From a virus, in IMG/VR virus record IMGVR_UViG_3300039106_000185, positions 1-24,593 of that record: 24,593 nt of DNA; one strand, given 5' to 3'. This document shows, one piece after another, positions 1 to 7,387 of the stretch (position 1 is its first letter; each line of letters opens with the position of its first letter). Made by a program: the position numbers and the translations under genes. The notes beneath the pieces were generated by a model that saw nothing but the letters and a program-made list of their open reading frames with translations, was not told the DNA's origin and did not search any database.

Positions 1-1
1 C

Positions 2-226
2 CTCTACAAAAATGGTTCAGAATACAAGCGTGGATGGAACGGATCCGGTACACAAATTGCTTCTGGTTTTTGGGCTATGACCGTTAGTTCAGTAGCATAT
101 GCTAATGGCACGAGTGATTATTTTGAAATATACGTTCAACAAACTTCTGGGGCAAGTTTATCTGTTACTGCGGTTGCTGCCCCAGCTATTACTTGGTTTA
201 ACGGTTGTATGATAAGAGGAGCATAA
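2..226 (+). CDS. C-terminal part of a fibre-like virion structural protein (5' end outside window)
   Basis: An open frame enters from the left edge and stops with TAA at 224-226, leaving 74 residues. The fragment reads LYKNGSEYKRG...FWAMTVSS...DYFEIYVQQTSG...TWFNGCMIRGA. It is rich in Ser, Thr, Gly and aromatic beta-strand residues, like the C-terminal C1q/TNF-like or jelly-roll tips I know from phage fibre and whisker proteins. It lies directly before a fibre-repeat ORF and the neck genes, which fits a virion protein. Only the tail of the gene is visible, so the family call rests on composition and context and the exact protein is not identified. Confidence 0.6.
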   Translation, partial: LYKNGSEYKRGWNGSGTQIASGFWAMTVSSVAYANGTSDYFEIYVQQTSGASLSVTAVAAPAITWFNGCMIRGA

Positions 227-230
227 GATA

Positions 231-518
231 ATGTCAACAATTAAGGCAAATAATTATCTTGATGCAGCAGGTGGCAATACAGCCTCACTATCCGGTAATG
301 CCACTACCGCCACAACTTTGCAAACCGCTAGAACTATTGCAATAAGCGGTGATGTGACAGGCACAGCAACATCTTTTAACGGTAGTGCAAACATCGCTAT
401 CAGCGCCGCTATCACGGCGGGATCAATTGTGTCGGCCGACTTCAGCTCCGCAACATCTTTAATTATCTACAACTCAGCAGGCACCGTACTGAAGACAATA
501 TACAGTCCCAGTACATAA
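231..518 (+). CDS. Small free-standing tail-fibre-repeat-like protein (95 aa)
   Basis: The start ATG has a strong ribosome binding site (AAGAGGAG at 213-220), and the gene follows the preceding stop by four bases. The protein is almost entirely low-complexity Ser/Thr/Ala/Gly/Asn. It contains the repeat style of phage long-tail-fibre shafts: SLSGNATTATTLQTARTI, GDVTGTATSFNGSANI, then a short C-terminal strand region (SATSLIIYNSAGTVLKTIY). Such units normally occur as many tandem repeats in proteins of several hundred residues; here about two stand alone. It may be a small fibre-associated virion protein or the remnant of a larger fibre. No catalytic motif or signal peptide is visible. A late promoter for gp13 lies just after its stop codon. 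Confidence 0.65.
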   Translation: MSTIKANNYLDAAGGNTASLSGNATTATTLQTARTIAISGDVTGTATSFNGSANIAISAAITAGSIVSADFSSATSLIIYNSAGTVLKTIYSPST

Positions 519-519
519 G

Positions 520-527
520 TATAAATA
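520..527 (+). promoter_or_regulatory. T4-type late promoter (TATAAATA) upstream of gp13
   Basis: An exact TATAAATA octamer, the -10-like element read by T4 late sigma gp55, lies 24 bases before the gp13 start codon. It sits in the gap between the fibre-repeat gene and gp13. The flanks make it the centre of a short inverted repeat, AGTAT-AA-ATACT (518-529), inside a wider CCAGTA...TACTGG pair (508-531). Confidence 0.75.
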
Positions 528-551
528 CTGGAAACAGTATAGGAAAACAAC

Positions 552-1307
552 ATGGCAATTCCATCATCTAGACAAAGCCTCATCGATTATTGCCTACGCC
601 GTCTAGGCTCTCCAGTAATTGACATCAACGTTGATCCGGATCAAATTGAGGATAAGGTTGATGATGCTTTGTCAAAGTATCACGACTACCACTCAGAAGG
701 CACGTTGAGAACATATCTGCAGCATCAGGTAACTGATTCTAATCTTAGCAGCGGATACATTACTCTAGATCCAAACATCATTTACGTCACAAAGATGTTT
801 CCAATTAGCTCTGGGCTAGGAACATCTCGTGGTATGTTTGACATCAAGTATCAGTTAATGCTAAACGACATCACAAGCATGTACAACTACATTGGCGACC
901 TTGCTTATCACGAGCAGATCAACCAGTATGTTTCTTTGCTTGATATGCAACTAAATGGTACACCACAGATTCGTTTCTCACGCCGTCAGAATAGATTGTA
1001 CATCGATGGTGACTTTGTCGATGGTGATATACAGAGAGGCGACTATGTTGTTGCTGAGGTAATGGCAAAAGTCAATCCAACCACATACAGCTCTGTATGG
1101 AGTGATACATTTATGAAGGACTACACAACTGCTCTGATTAAGCAGCAGTGGGGTATGAACCTTATGAAGTTTGAGGGAATGCAGTTGCCAGGTGGTGTTA
1201 CACTAAACGGCCGTCAGTTCTACGAAGATGCTACAAACGAGATTGAACAAATCCTAACAGAGATGCGATCTGTCCATGAAATGCCAATCGATTTCTACGT
1301 AGGATAA
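552..1307 (+). CDS. gp13: Neck protein gp13 (head completion)
   Basis: This 251-aa protein resembles the gp13 neck protein of T4-like myoviruses. Gp13 joins gp14 on the portal vertex after DNA packaging, closing the head and forming the tail docking site. The N-terminus MAIPSSRQSLIDYCLRRLG followed by VIDINVDPDQIEDKVDDAL is the pattern I associate with marine T4-like gp13. The rest is a mixed alpha/beta protein with no enzyme motif. It is shorter than T4 gp13 (about 309 aa), as is usual outside the T-even group. A late promoter (520-527) and an AGGA ribosome binding site precede the ATG. gp14 follows after one base, so the two are probably translated together. Confidence 0.88.
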   Translation: MAIPSSRQSLIDYCLRRLGSPVIDINVDPDQIEDKVDDALSKYHDYHSEGTLRTYLQHQVTDSNLSSGYITLDPNIIYVTKMFPISSGLGTSRGMFDIKYQLMLNDITSMYNYIGDLAYHEQINQYVSLLDMQLNGTPQIRFSRRQNRLYIDGDFVDGDIQRGDYVVAEVMAKVNPTTYSSVWSDTFMKDYTTALIKQQWGMNLMKFEGMQLPGGVTLNGRQFYEDATNEIEQILTEMRSVHEMPIDFYVG

Positions 1308-1308
1308 C

Positions 1309-2193
1309 ATGGCAACCAATATATATTTTAGCCAAAAAGTTAAGTCTGAACAGAATCTATTCGAGGACATTGTCATTGAGTCGTTGAAGATGTATGGCCA
1401 AGATGTCTACTATCTTCCTCGTGACATTGTCAACAAGGACCCAATTTTTGGTGACGATATTCCATCACGATTTAACTCAGCATACAAGATTGAAATGTAT
1501 ATTGAGAACGTTGATGGGTTTGATGGTGAAGGCGATCTGATGACAAAGTTTGGTGTCGAACTTCGAGACCAAGCAACATTCATTGTCGCTCGTCGTCGTT
1601 GGAACCAAACTGTTAAGAGATATGACAACGAGATCAACTCAGTTCGTCCTCGCGAAGGTGATCTGATCTATCTAACACTCAGCAACACTATGTTTGAGAT
1701 TATGCACGTTGAACACGAGCAGCCATTCTATCAGTTGAGCAACCTGCCAACATACAAGCTGCGTTGTGAGAAGTTTGAATACAACGATGAAGATTTTGAC
1801 ACAAATGTTGCAACTATCGATACGATTGAACAGATCGGATATGTTGTTAAACTAACGCTGCAAGATTCGTCAGCTAAAGGCTTTATCATTGGCAACGCTG
1901 CTACTCAAACGCTAGCATCTGGTGTTATTGTAACTGGAGACATTGTAGACTACAACGACTCTGATAACATTCTACAGCTTGCTCATATTGGATCTGACGA
2001 TAGTGATTACCACGAGTTTGTTTCTTCTAGAGTTATTATCTCGCTAGATAGCGATGGTAACACTCTACGCAGAATGGTAACATCTATTAATGAACAGTTG
2101 AACCAAGCAAGTGCTCAGAATGATGATTTCAGTAACAATGATGATTTTATTGACTTCACAGAAAGCAACCCATTTGGCTCTGTGGAAGGATAA
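1309..2193 (+). CDS. gp14: Neck protein gp14 (head completion)
   Basis: This 294-aa protein matches the gp14 neck family. Gp14 works with gp13 at the portal to complete the head and attach the tail. The N-terminal block includes TNIYFSQKVKSEQNLFEDIV, then YGQDVYYLPR and IFGDDIPSRF, and the central DQATFIVARRRW stretch is also characteristic. The C-terminus is acidic and Asn-rich (NDDFSNNDDFIDFTESNPFG). The start follows the gp13 stop by one base, with AGGATAA as ribosome binding site, and gp15 begins three bases after its stop. The gene order 13-14-15 supports the call. Confidence 0.88.
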   Translation: MATNIYFSQKVKSEQNLFEDIVIESLKMYGQDVYYLPRDIVNKDPIFGDDIPSRFNSAYKIEMYIENVDGFDGEGDLMTKFGVELRDQATFIVARRRWNQTVKRYDNEINSVRPREGDLIYLTLSNTMFEIMHVEHEQPFYQLSNLPTYKLRCEKFEYNDEDFDTNVATIDTIEQIGYVVKLTLQDSSAKGFIIGNAATQTLASGVIVTGDIVDYNDSDNILQLAHIGSDDSDYHEFVSSRVIISLDSDGNTLRRMVTSINEQLNQASAQNDDFSNNDDFIDFTESNPFGSVEG

Positions 2194-2196
2194 GTA

Positions 2197-2979
2197 ATGT
2201 TTGGAACGTATTTTTATAACCAGACGATTCGAAAGAGTGTAGCATTGTTTGGAACAATGTTTAACAATCTTTACATCATGCGCACAGCAGCAAACGGTGA
2301 CGGTGTTAGCACTATTAAGGTTCCATTATCTTATGCCCCCAAGCGCAAGTATATGGAACGCTTGTTAGAAAACCCCGATCTGGATAACGATACTAAGGTT
2401 GCTGTTAAGCTGCCAAGAATGTCGTTTGAGATTATATCAATTGGATATGACCCAACCAGACAGTTGGCAAAGACCAACAATGTCAATTATGTTGGCACAG
2501 CGTCAACCAACAGAACAAAGATCTATACACCTGCCCCATACAACATTGGATTCCAACTTAACATCTATGCAAAATCTCACGATGATGCATTGCAAGTTGT
2601 TGAGCAAATCATTCCATTTTTTAGTCCACAATACACCCTAACAATCAAGCCGCTTGTAGACTTTCCATCAGTGAAAGAAGATGTGCCGCTTGTGTTAAAT
2701 AGCGTCACATTTAGTGATGACTATGAGGGTGCTGTTGAATCTCGTAGAACAATTATCTACACGCTAGATTTTGAAATGAAGATTAGCTTCTATGGTGGTT
2801 CTGCTGCAGGTAAGATCATTAGAAAAGCTATTGTTGATATTCACCAAATTGATAATGGAATGAAAGATTCAGATCAATTTGTTGAAAGCATTCGTGTTAC
2901 TCCAGATCCAGCAAACGCAACTGCTGATAGTGATTATGGATTTACAACTACAATATATGGGGCTTTAGATAGCGCATGA
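2197..2979 (+). CDS. gp15: Tail terminator / sheath stabiliser gp15
   Basis: This 260-aa protein corresponds to T4 gp15 (272 aa), which forms a hexameric ring on the head-proximal end of the finished tail, stabilises the sheath and provides the interface to the neck. The N-terminus MFGTYFYNQTIRKSVALFG, followed by MFNNLYIMR and VPLSYAPKRKYMERL, is the conserved start of the family. The middle holds the alternating beta-strands expected of the terminator fold. The ATG follows GAAGGATAAGTA, a good ribosome binding site. Its stop TGA overlaps the gp16 start as ATGA (2976-2979), implying coupled translation with the terminase small subunit. Confidence 0.9.
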   Translation: MFGTYFYNQTIRKSVALFGTMFNNLYIMRTAANGDGVSTIKVPLSYAPKRKYMERLLENPDLDNDTKVAVKLPRMSFEIISIGYDPTRQLAKTNNVNYVGTASTNRTKIYTPAPYNIGFQLNIYAKSHDDALQVVEQIIPFFSPQYTLTIKPLVDFPSVKEDVPLVLNSVTFSDDYEGAVESRRTIIYTLDFEMKISFYGGSAAGKIIRKAIVDIHQIDNGMKDSDQFVESIRVTPDPANATADSDYGFTTTIYGALDSA

Positions 2980-3308
2980 CCGACTCAGCAGATAATGATT
3001 TTGAATATGCAAGACAAGTCTATCACGATATCCTAGCCAAAGGATCTCAAGCGATGGATGAAATGATTGGAGTTGCTACAGCTACTGAGCACCCTCGAGC
3101 ATTTGAAGTGTTGTCAACAATGATGAAGACCCTTGCTGACGTCAATGGTAACTTGATTGATCTTCACAAGAAGAAAAAAGATTTTAACAAGACAGACGAA
3201 GTAGCAGCGCTTCCAGGCGCAACAACAAACAATGTATTCTTTGGCTCGACAGCGGACTTGCAAAAGATGTTGATCGACAATATGAAAGATGTGACCCCAA
3301 GTGGCTAA
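2976..3308 (+). CDS. gp16: Terminase small subunit gp16
   Basis: The 110-aa, largely helical protein sits immediately before the large terminase gene, where T4-like phages encode gp16. Gp16 forms a ring that recognises replicated concatemeric DNA and regulates the gp17 motor and nuclease. The segment AFEVLSTMMKTLADVNGNLI is a predicted amphipathic helix typical of the central oligomerisation coiled coil, followed by basic DLHKKKKDF. It is much shorter than T4 gp16 (164 aa), as in other marine relatives. It overlaps gp15 by four bases and overlaps the first possible gp17 start by eight. Confidence 0.85.
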   Translation: MTDSADNDFEYARQVYHDILAKGSQAMDEMIGVATATEHPRAFEVLSTMMKTLADVNGNLIDLHKKKKDFNKTDEVAALPGATTNNVFFGSTADLQKMLIDNMKDVTPSG

Positions 3309-4926
3309 TATGAATTATTCGTACAACGGCAACCAAAACGTAAAACGTGATGGCGCGGTTATTGGTTTTACCCAACAACAGATTCAAGAATACGTTAAGT
3401 GCTCTCAGGACCCAGCATACTTTGCCCGAACATATTGTAAGGTAATCAACCTCGACAGAGGTTTAGTTGCGTTTGATTTGTACCCATACCAAGACAAGAT
3501 GTTCCACCACTTTAACAGTGAACGCTTTAACATTGTGCTTGCTTGTCGTCAATCTGGTAAGTCAATCAGCTCGGTTGCGTATCTGTTGTGGTATGCAGTG
3601 TTCAAACCTGAGCAGACAATTGCTATCCTCGCTAACAAGGGTGAAACTGCTCGAGAAATGTTGGGCCGTATCACATTGATGCTTGAGAACCTTCCGTTCT
3701 TCTTACAGCCTGGAACAAAGGCTCTAAACAAAGGTTCGATTGAATTCTCAAACAACAGTCGTATTGTTGCACGTGCTACATCTGGCGCATCGATTCGTGG
3801 TATGTCTGTTAACTTGCTGTACTTGGACGAGTTTGCATTCGTTGAAGATGCCGCAACATTCTACACTTCAACCTACCCTGTTATTACTTCTGGTACAAGC
3901 ACAAAAGTTATCATCACATCTACTGCAAACGGTATTGGAAATATGTACCACAAGTTGTGGGAAGGTGCTGTGCAGGGGACCAACGACTTCAAACCTTTCC
4001 GTGTAGACTGGTGGGACGTTCCAGGCCGTGATGAAAAGTGGAAGATACAAACAATTGCCAACACTTCTCAACTACAGTTTGATCAAGAATTTGGTAACAC
4101 ATTCTTTGGAACGGGCGACACGCTGATTGGTGGCGAAGCTCTTATGAAGCTAAAGATGGTTGAGCCAATTAGAATACTAGAAGATCAGACTGTAAGAATT
4201 TATGAAGAAGTTAAAAAAGACCATGATTACATTATGGCAGTCGATGTTGCTAAAGGAGTTGGCGGTGACTATTCTACGTTCAATATTATTGACATTACAC
4301 AAAAGCCTTTCAAGCAAGTTGCCACTTATCAAAACAATAAAGTATCGCCTATTCTATTTCCAGATTACATTCACAAATATGCTAAGGTATATAACAACGC
4401 TTGGGTTCTAATTGAGAACAATGACCAAGGTGGAGTTGTTTGTAATGGAATGTATTACGACTACGAGTATGAGAATCTTTATGTGCAGTCTGCAGTAAAG
4501 GCAACCGGTCTTGGTATTACAATGGACCGTAAGGTTAAAAGACTTGGGTGTTCAAACATAAAGGACTTAATCGAGGGTGGTAAACTTGAGATTGTCGATC
4601 GTAATACAATTCTCGAGATATCCACATTCGTAGCCAAAGGTCAATCGTATGAAGCATCTGATGGCAACCACGATGACCTTATGATGAACCTAGTGCTGTT
4701 TGGTTACTTTACAGGTCTATCTACTTTTGGCGATATGACTGATATCAATGTTAAGAAATTCTTATTCGAGCAACAGACGAGACACATTGAAGATGATGTT
4801 GTACCATTTGGCTTTATAGACGATGGATCGGACCCAGACCCAGAACCATTAGTCGACCCAAAGAGTGGTTGGTCAGTTGATAAGGACTGGCGTGCCGAAC
4901 ATTGGGATACCAACGCTAATTATTGA
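3301..4926 (+). CDS. gp17: Terminase large subunit gp17 (packaging ATPase and nuclease)
   Basis: The large terminase powers DNA translocation into the prohead and cuts concatemers. In the 541-aa product the Walker A loop is CRQSGKS at residues 82-88, Walker B is LLYLDEF (172-178) and the coupling motif is TSTAN (206-210). The C-terminal RNase H-type nuclease shows AVDVAKG (Asp315), VLIENND (Glu372) and NHDDLMMN (Asp458/459). It is shorter than T4 gp17 (610 aa), mainly at the N-terminus. Two starts are possible: GTG at 3301, overlapping gp16 by eight bases, or ATG at 3310, just after the gp16 stop (product 538 aa). Neither has a clear ribosome binding site, so coupling to gp16 is likely. Confidence 0.95.
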   Translation: MANMNYSYNGNQNVKRDGAVIGFTQQQIQEYVKCSQDPAYFARTYCKVINLDRGLVAFDLYPYQDKMFHHFNSERFNIVLACRQSGKSISSVAYLLWYAVFKPEQTIAILANKGETAREMLGRITLMLENLPFFLQPGTKALNKGSIEFSNNSRIVARATSGASIRGMSVNLLYLDEFAFVEDAATFYTSTYPVITSGTSTKVIITSTANGIGNMYHKLWEGAVQGTNDFKPFRVDWWDVPGRDEKWKIQTIANTSQLQFDQEFGNTFFGTGDTLIGGEALMKLKMVEPIRILEDQTVRIYEEVKKDHDYIMAVDVAKGVGGDYSTFNIIDITQKPFKQVATYQNNKVSPILFPDYIHKYAKVYNNAWVLIENNDQGGVVCNGMYYDYEYENLYVQSAVKATGLGITMDRKVKRLGCSNIKDLIEGGKLEIVDRNTILEISTFVAKGQSYEASDGNHDDLMMNLVLFGYFTGLSTFGDMTDINVKKFLFEQQTRHIEDDVVPFGFIDDGSDPDPEPLVDPKSGWSVDKDWRAEHWDTNANY

Positions 4927-4930
4927 TTGT

Positions 4931-4938
4931 TATAAATA
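4931..4938 (+). promoter_or_regulatory. T4-type late promoter (TATAAATA) upstream of gp18
   Basis: An exact TATAAATA lies between the gp17 stop and gp18, 65 bases before the sheath start. It is the core of a 14-bp inverted repeat, TGTTAT-AA-ATAACA (4928-4941). It would give the abundant sheath and tube proteins their own late transcript. Confidence 0.75.
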
Positions 4939-5003
4939 ACAGTAATTGAAAATAACCGTATCATGGTTAACTTATTATTGGAACACTGGAAAAGGAAACA
5001 GTC

Positions 5004-6776
5004 ATGGCATTATTCACTCCTTCAGAGTCTCCAGCAATTATCATAAAGGAAATTGATTTATCTGGCGTTGTTCCCAACGTACAATCAACTACTGGCGCAA
5101 TTGTTGGAAAATTTCGTTGGGGTCCTGTAGAAGTTGCAACACAAGTCGATAATGAAGCGACTCTGGCTGCAACCTTTGGTACTCCTAACGATTCAAACGC
5201 AGTAGACTTTTTGTCTGCAGCATACTTCTTAAGATATTCAAACAACCTTCAAGTTGTTCGTACAGTAAACACTAGCAATGCTAAAAACGCTCGCTATCCT
5301 CGTAAAGCTGCTGCAGCGCCTCTCGTTAAAAACGATGCAAATTTTGATACATTACTAGGAAATCTAGATAGTGATAAACAAGTGTTTGTCGCAAAGTATC
5401 CTGGCGCGCTAGGCAACAGCTTAAAAATGTCCATCTGTGTTCCTTCAGGACGCGATTCGGGTGGTACATTTGTTTTGACAGATTCGTCTTTCTCGAACTG
5501 GGCTTATAACGATTATTTCGATGGCTCGCCAAGTACTTCAGATTTTGCTGCTGCCAAGGCAGCTAAAAATGATGAAATTCATATTGTAGTTATTGATGAA
5601 GATGGTTTAATTACGGGAACAAAAAACACCGTTCTTGAAACATTCCCATTCCTATCAGTTGGCACAAATGCTAAATTGGCAGATGGTACAACTAACTACG
5701 TTGTTGATGTAATTAATAAAAAATCAAGCTACATTAAGATGGTTGGCTTTGGCACCGCAGGATTATTGTTTGATTCAGCTGCAGGTACAACAATTGATAG
5801 TGGTGATAACTTCTGGAGCCCAGTTGTTTCAGATTCTATTATAACATTCTCATTAGACAGCGGTAACAATGGTGGTGCTTTAACAAATAGTAATTATCTA
5901 ACCAGCAACGCTTTATTTGCAGACAAAGATACAATTACTGTAGACTTCTTAATTGCTCCAGGTCTAACAAACGATTCAGACCATGTTACAGTTGTTAATG
6001 ATTTAATATCAGTCGCAACAGCTCGTAAAGATTGTGTTGTAGTAACTTCTCCTAACCGTGATGCTGTTGTTAATAACGCTGCTGCAAACATTGTTGCAGA
6101 CACTCTATCAACAATGTTTGGCTACACAAACAGCTCTTATCTGTTTGCTGATAACAACTACTTGAAGGTGTACGACAAGTATAATGATAAGTATCGTTAT
6201 ATTCCAGCAGCATCGTCAACAGCAGGTTTGATGGCAGCTACAGATGCAAACGCAGCTCCTTGGTTCTCACCAGCTGGTTCACGTCGTGGTGCATATCTAG
6301 GCATAACCAGCCTTGCTTACACACCATCAAAAGCGCAGCGTGATACTCTGTATAAAGCGTCCGTTAACCCAATCGCAAACATTCCTGGTCAAGGCGTGTT
6401 GTTGTTTGGTGATAAGACTGGTCTTCTACGTCCATCAGCGTTTGATAGAATCAACGTCCGTAGACTGTTCTTGACAATTGAAAGAGCAATTGCACTTGCT
6501 GCAAGAAATGTTCTGTTCGAATTCAACGATGAGTTTACTCGTGCTGAGTTTGTCAACATCATTGAACCTTTCCTTCGTGAAATCCAAGGTCGTCGTGGTA
6601 TCACAGATTTCCGCGTAGTTTGCGACGAGACAAACAACACTCCTGCGGTTGTAGATCGCAATGAGTTCATCGCTAGCATCTTCATCAAGCCAGCTCGTTC
6701 TATTAACTATGTCACTCTAAACTTTGTGGCTGTAAGAACAGGTGTAGACTTTGAAGAAGTTGTTGGTACAGTTTAA
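5004..6776 (+). CDS. gp18: Tail sheath protein gp18
   Basis: This 590-aa protein is the contractile sheath subunit that surrounds the tail tube and shortens during infection. The N-terminus (ALFTPSESPAIIIKEIDLSG, then STTGAIVGKFRWGPVE) and the C-terminal core (INVRRLFLTIERAIALAARN, RGITDFRVVCDETNN, NYVTLNFVAVRTG) are the conserved halves of the myovirus sheath fold that polymerise through strand exchange. The central Asn/Asp/Ser-rich region (about residues 130-330) corresponds to the variable surface-exposed insertion domains. It is somewhat shorter than T4 gp18 (659 aa). AAAAGGA precedes the ATG, with a late promoter further upstream, and the tube gene follows. Confidence 0.95.
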   Translation: MALFTPSESPAIIIKEIDLSGVVPNVQSTTGAIVGKFRWGPVEVATQVDNEATLAATFGTPNDSNAVDFLSAAYFLRYSNNLQVVRTVNTSNAKNARYPRKAAAAPLVKNDANFDTLLGNLDSDKQVFVAKYPGALGNSLKMSICVPSGRDSGGTFVLTDSSFSNWAYNDYFDGSPSTSDFAAAKAAKNDEIHIVVIDEDGLITGTKNTVLETFPFLSVGTNAKLADGTTNYVVDVINKKSSYIKMVGFGTAGLLFDSAAGTTIDSGDNFWSPVVSDSIITFSLDSGNNGGALTNSNYLTSNALFADKDTITVDFLIAPGLTNDSDHVTVVNDLISVATARKDCVVVTSPNRDAVVNNAAANIVADTLSTMFGYTNSSYLFADNNYLKVYDKYNDKYRYIPAASSTAGLMAATDANAAPWFSPAGSRRGAYLGITSLAYTPSKAQRDTLYKASVNPIANIPGQGVLLFGDKTGLLRPSAFDRINVRRLFLTIERAIALAARNVLFEFNDEFTRAEFVNIIEPFLREIQGRRGITDFRVVCDETNNTPAVVDRNEFIASIFIKPARSINYVTLNFVAVRTGVDFEEVVGTV

Positions 6777-6797
6777 TAGCGCTAGAGGAGATATACC

Positions 6798-7325
6798 ATG
6801 GCTATTTTAGGAGTCGATGACTTCAAGTCAAAACTAAAAGGTGGCGGCGCTAGAGCAAACCTGTTCAAAGCGACGATCAACTTTCCAAGATACGCTGGGG
6901 GTGATGTCGAACTGACATCATTCCTCTGCGAGGCAGCTCAGTTGCCTGGTTCAACACTAGGGATGATTGAAGTCCCTTTCCGTGGCCGCCGTCTAAAGAT
7001 TGCTGGTGATCGCACATTTGAATCTTGGACCGTAACTATCATTAACGATACAGATTTCAAAGTCCGTAACGCAATGGAACGCTGGATGAACGGTATGAAC
7101 AATCACCAGCTAAACACTGGTTTGGTCGATCCAATTTCTTATCAGTCTGACCTATTTGTAGAGCAGCTCGATAAGAATGGAAAAGCTCTAAAGAAGTACT
7201 CATTCAAAGGTGCCTTCCCAACAGCGGTTGCTCCAATTGACCTTTCATACGCTACAGAAAATGAAATCGAAAGATTCACAGTGGAATTCCAGTATCAGTA
7301 CTGGACATCAGATACCACTAGTTAA
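6798..7325 (+). CDS. gp19: Tail tube protein gp19
   Basis: The 175-aa product matches gp19 (163 aa in T4), whose stacked hexamers form the inner tube through which DNA and the tape measure pass. Characteristic stretches are DDFKSKLKGGGARANLFKATINFP, quoted here only in part as GGGARANLFKATINFP, then EAAQLPGSTLG, VPFRGRRLKIAGDRTFE and the C-terminal strand ERFTVEFQYQYW. The ATG has an excellent ribosome binding site (AGAGGAGATATACC), which suits a highly expressed protein. It follows the sheath gene by 21 bases and was probably co-transcribed with it. Confidence 0.93.
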   Translation: MAILGVDDFKSKLKGGGARANLFKATINFPRYAGGDVELTSFLCEAAQLPGSTLGMIEVPFRGRRLKIAGDRTFESWTVTIINDTDFKVRNAMERWMNGMNNHQLNTGLVDPISYQSDLFVEQLDKNGKALKKYSFKGAFPTAVAPIDLSYATENEIERFTVEFQYQYWTSDTTS

Positions 7326-7333
7326 TTAACCGT

Positions 7334-7341
7334 ACTAAATA
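7334..7341 (+). promoter_or_regulatory. Weak late-promoter-like element before gp20 (ACTAAATA)
   Basis: ACTAAATA differs from the TATAAATA late consensus at the first two positions and lies 46 bases before the portal gene. It is placed like the other late promoters here, but the match is weaker, and the gene could be served by read-through from gp18-gp19. Confidence 0.35.
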
Positions 7342-7344
7342 ATC

Positions 7345-7367
7345 GGAAGGGGTGAACAGCCCCTTCC
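7345..7367 (+). other. Strong RNA hairpin between gp19 and gp20 without a T-tract
   Basis: GGAAGGGG (7345-7352) pairs perfectly with CCCCTTCC (7360-7367) around a seven-base loop. No run of T follows on either side, so it does not look like a standard intrinsic terminator. It could be an RNA processing or stability element that lets the abundant gp19 message accumulate over gp20. Confidence 0.6.
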
Positions 7368-7387
7368 ATTAATACTTAGGATACACA

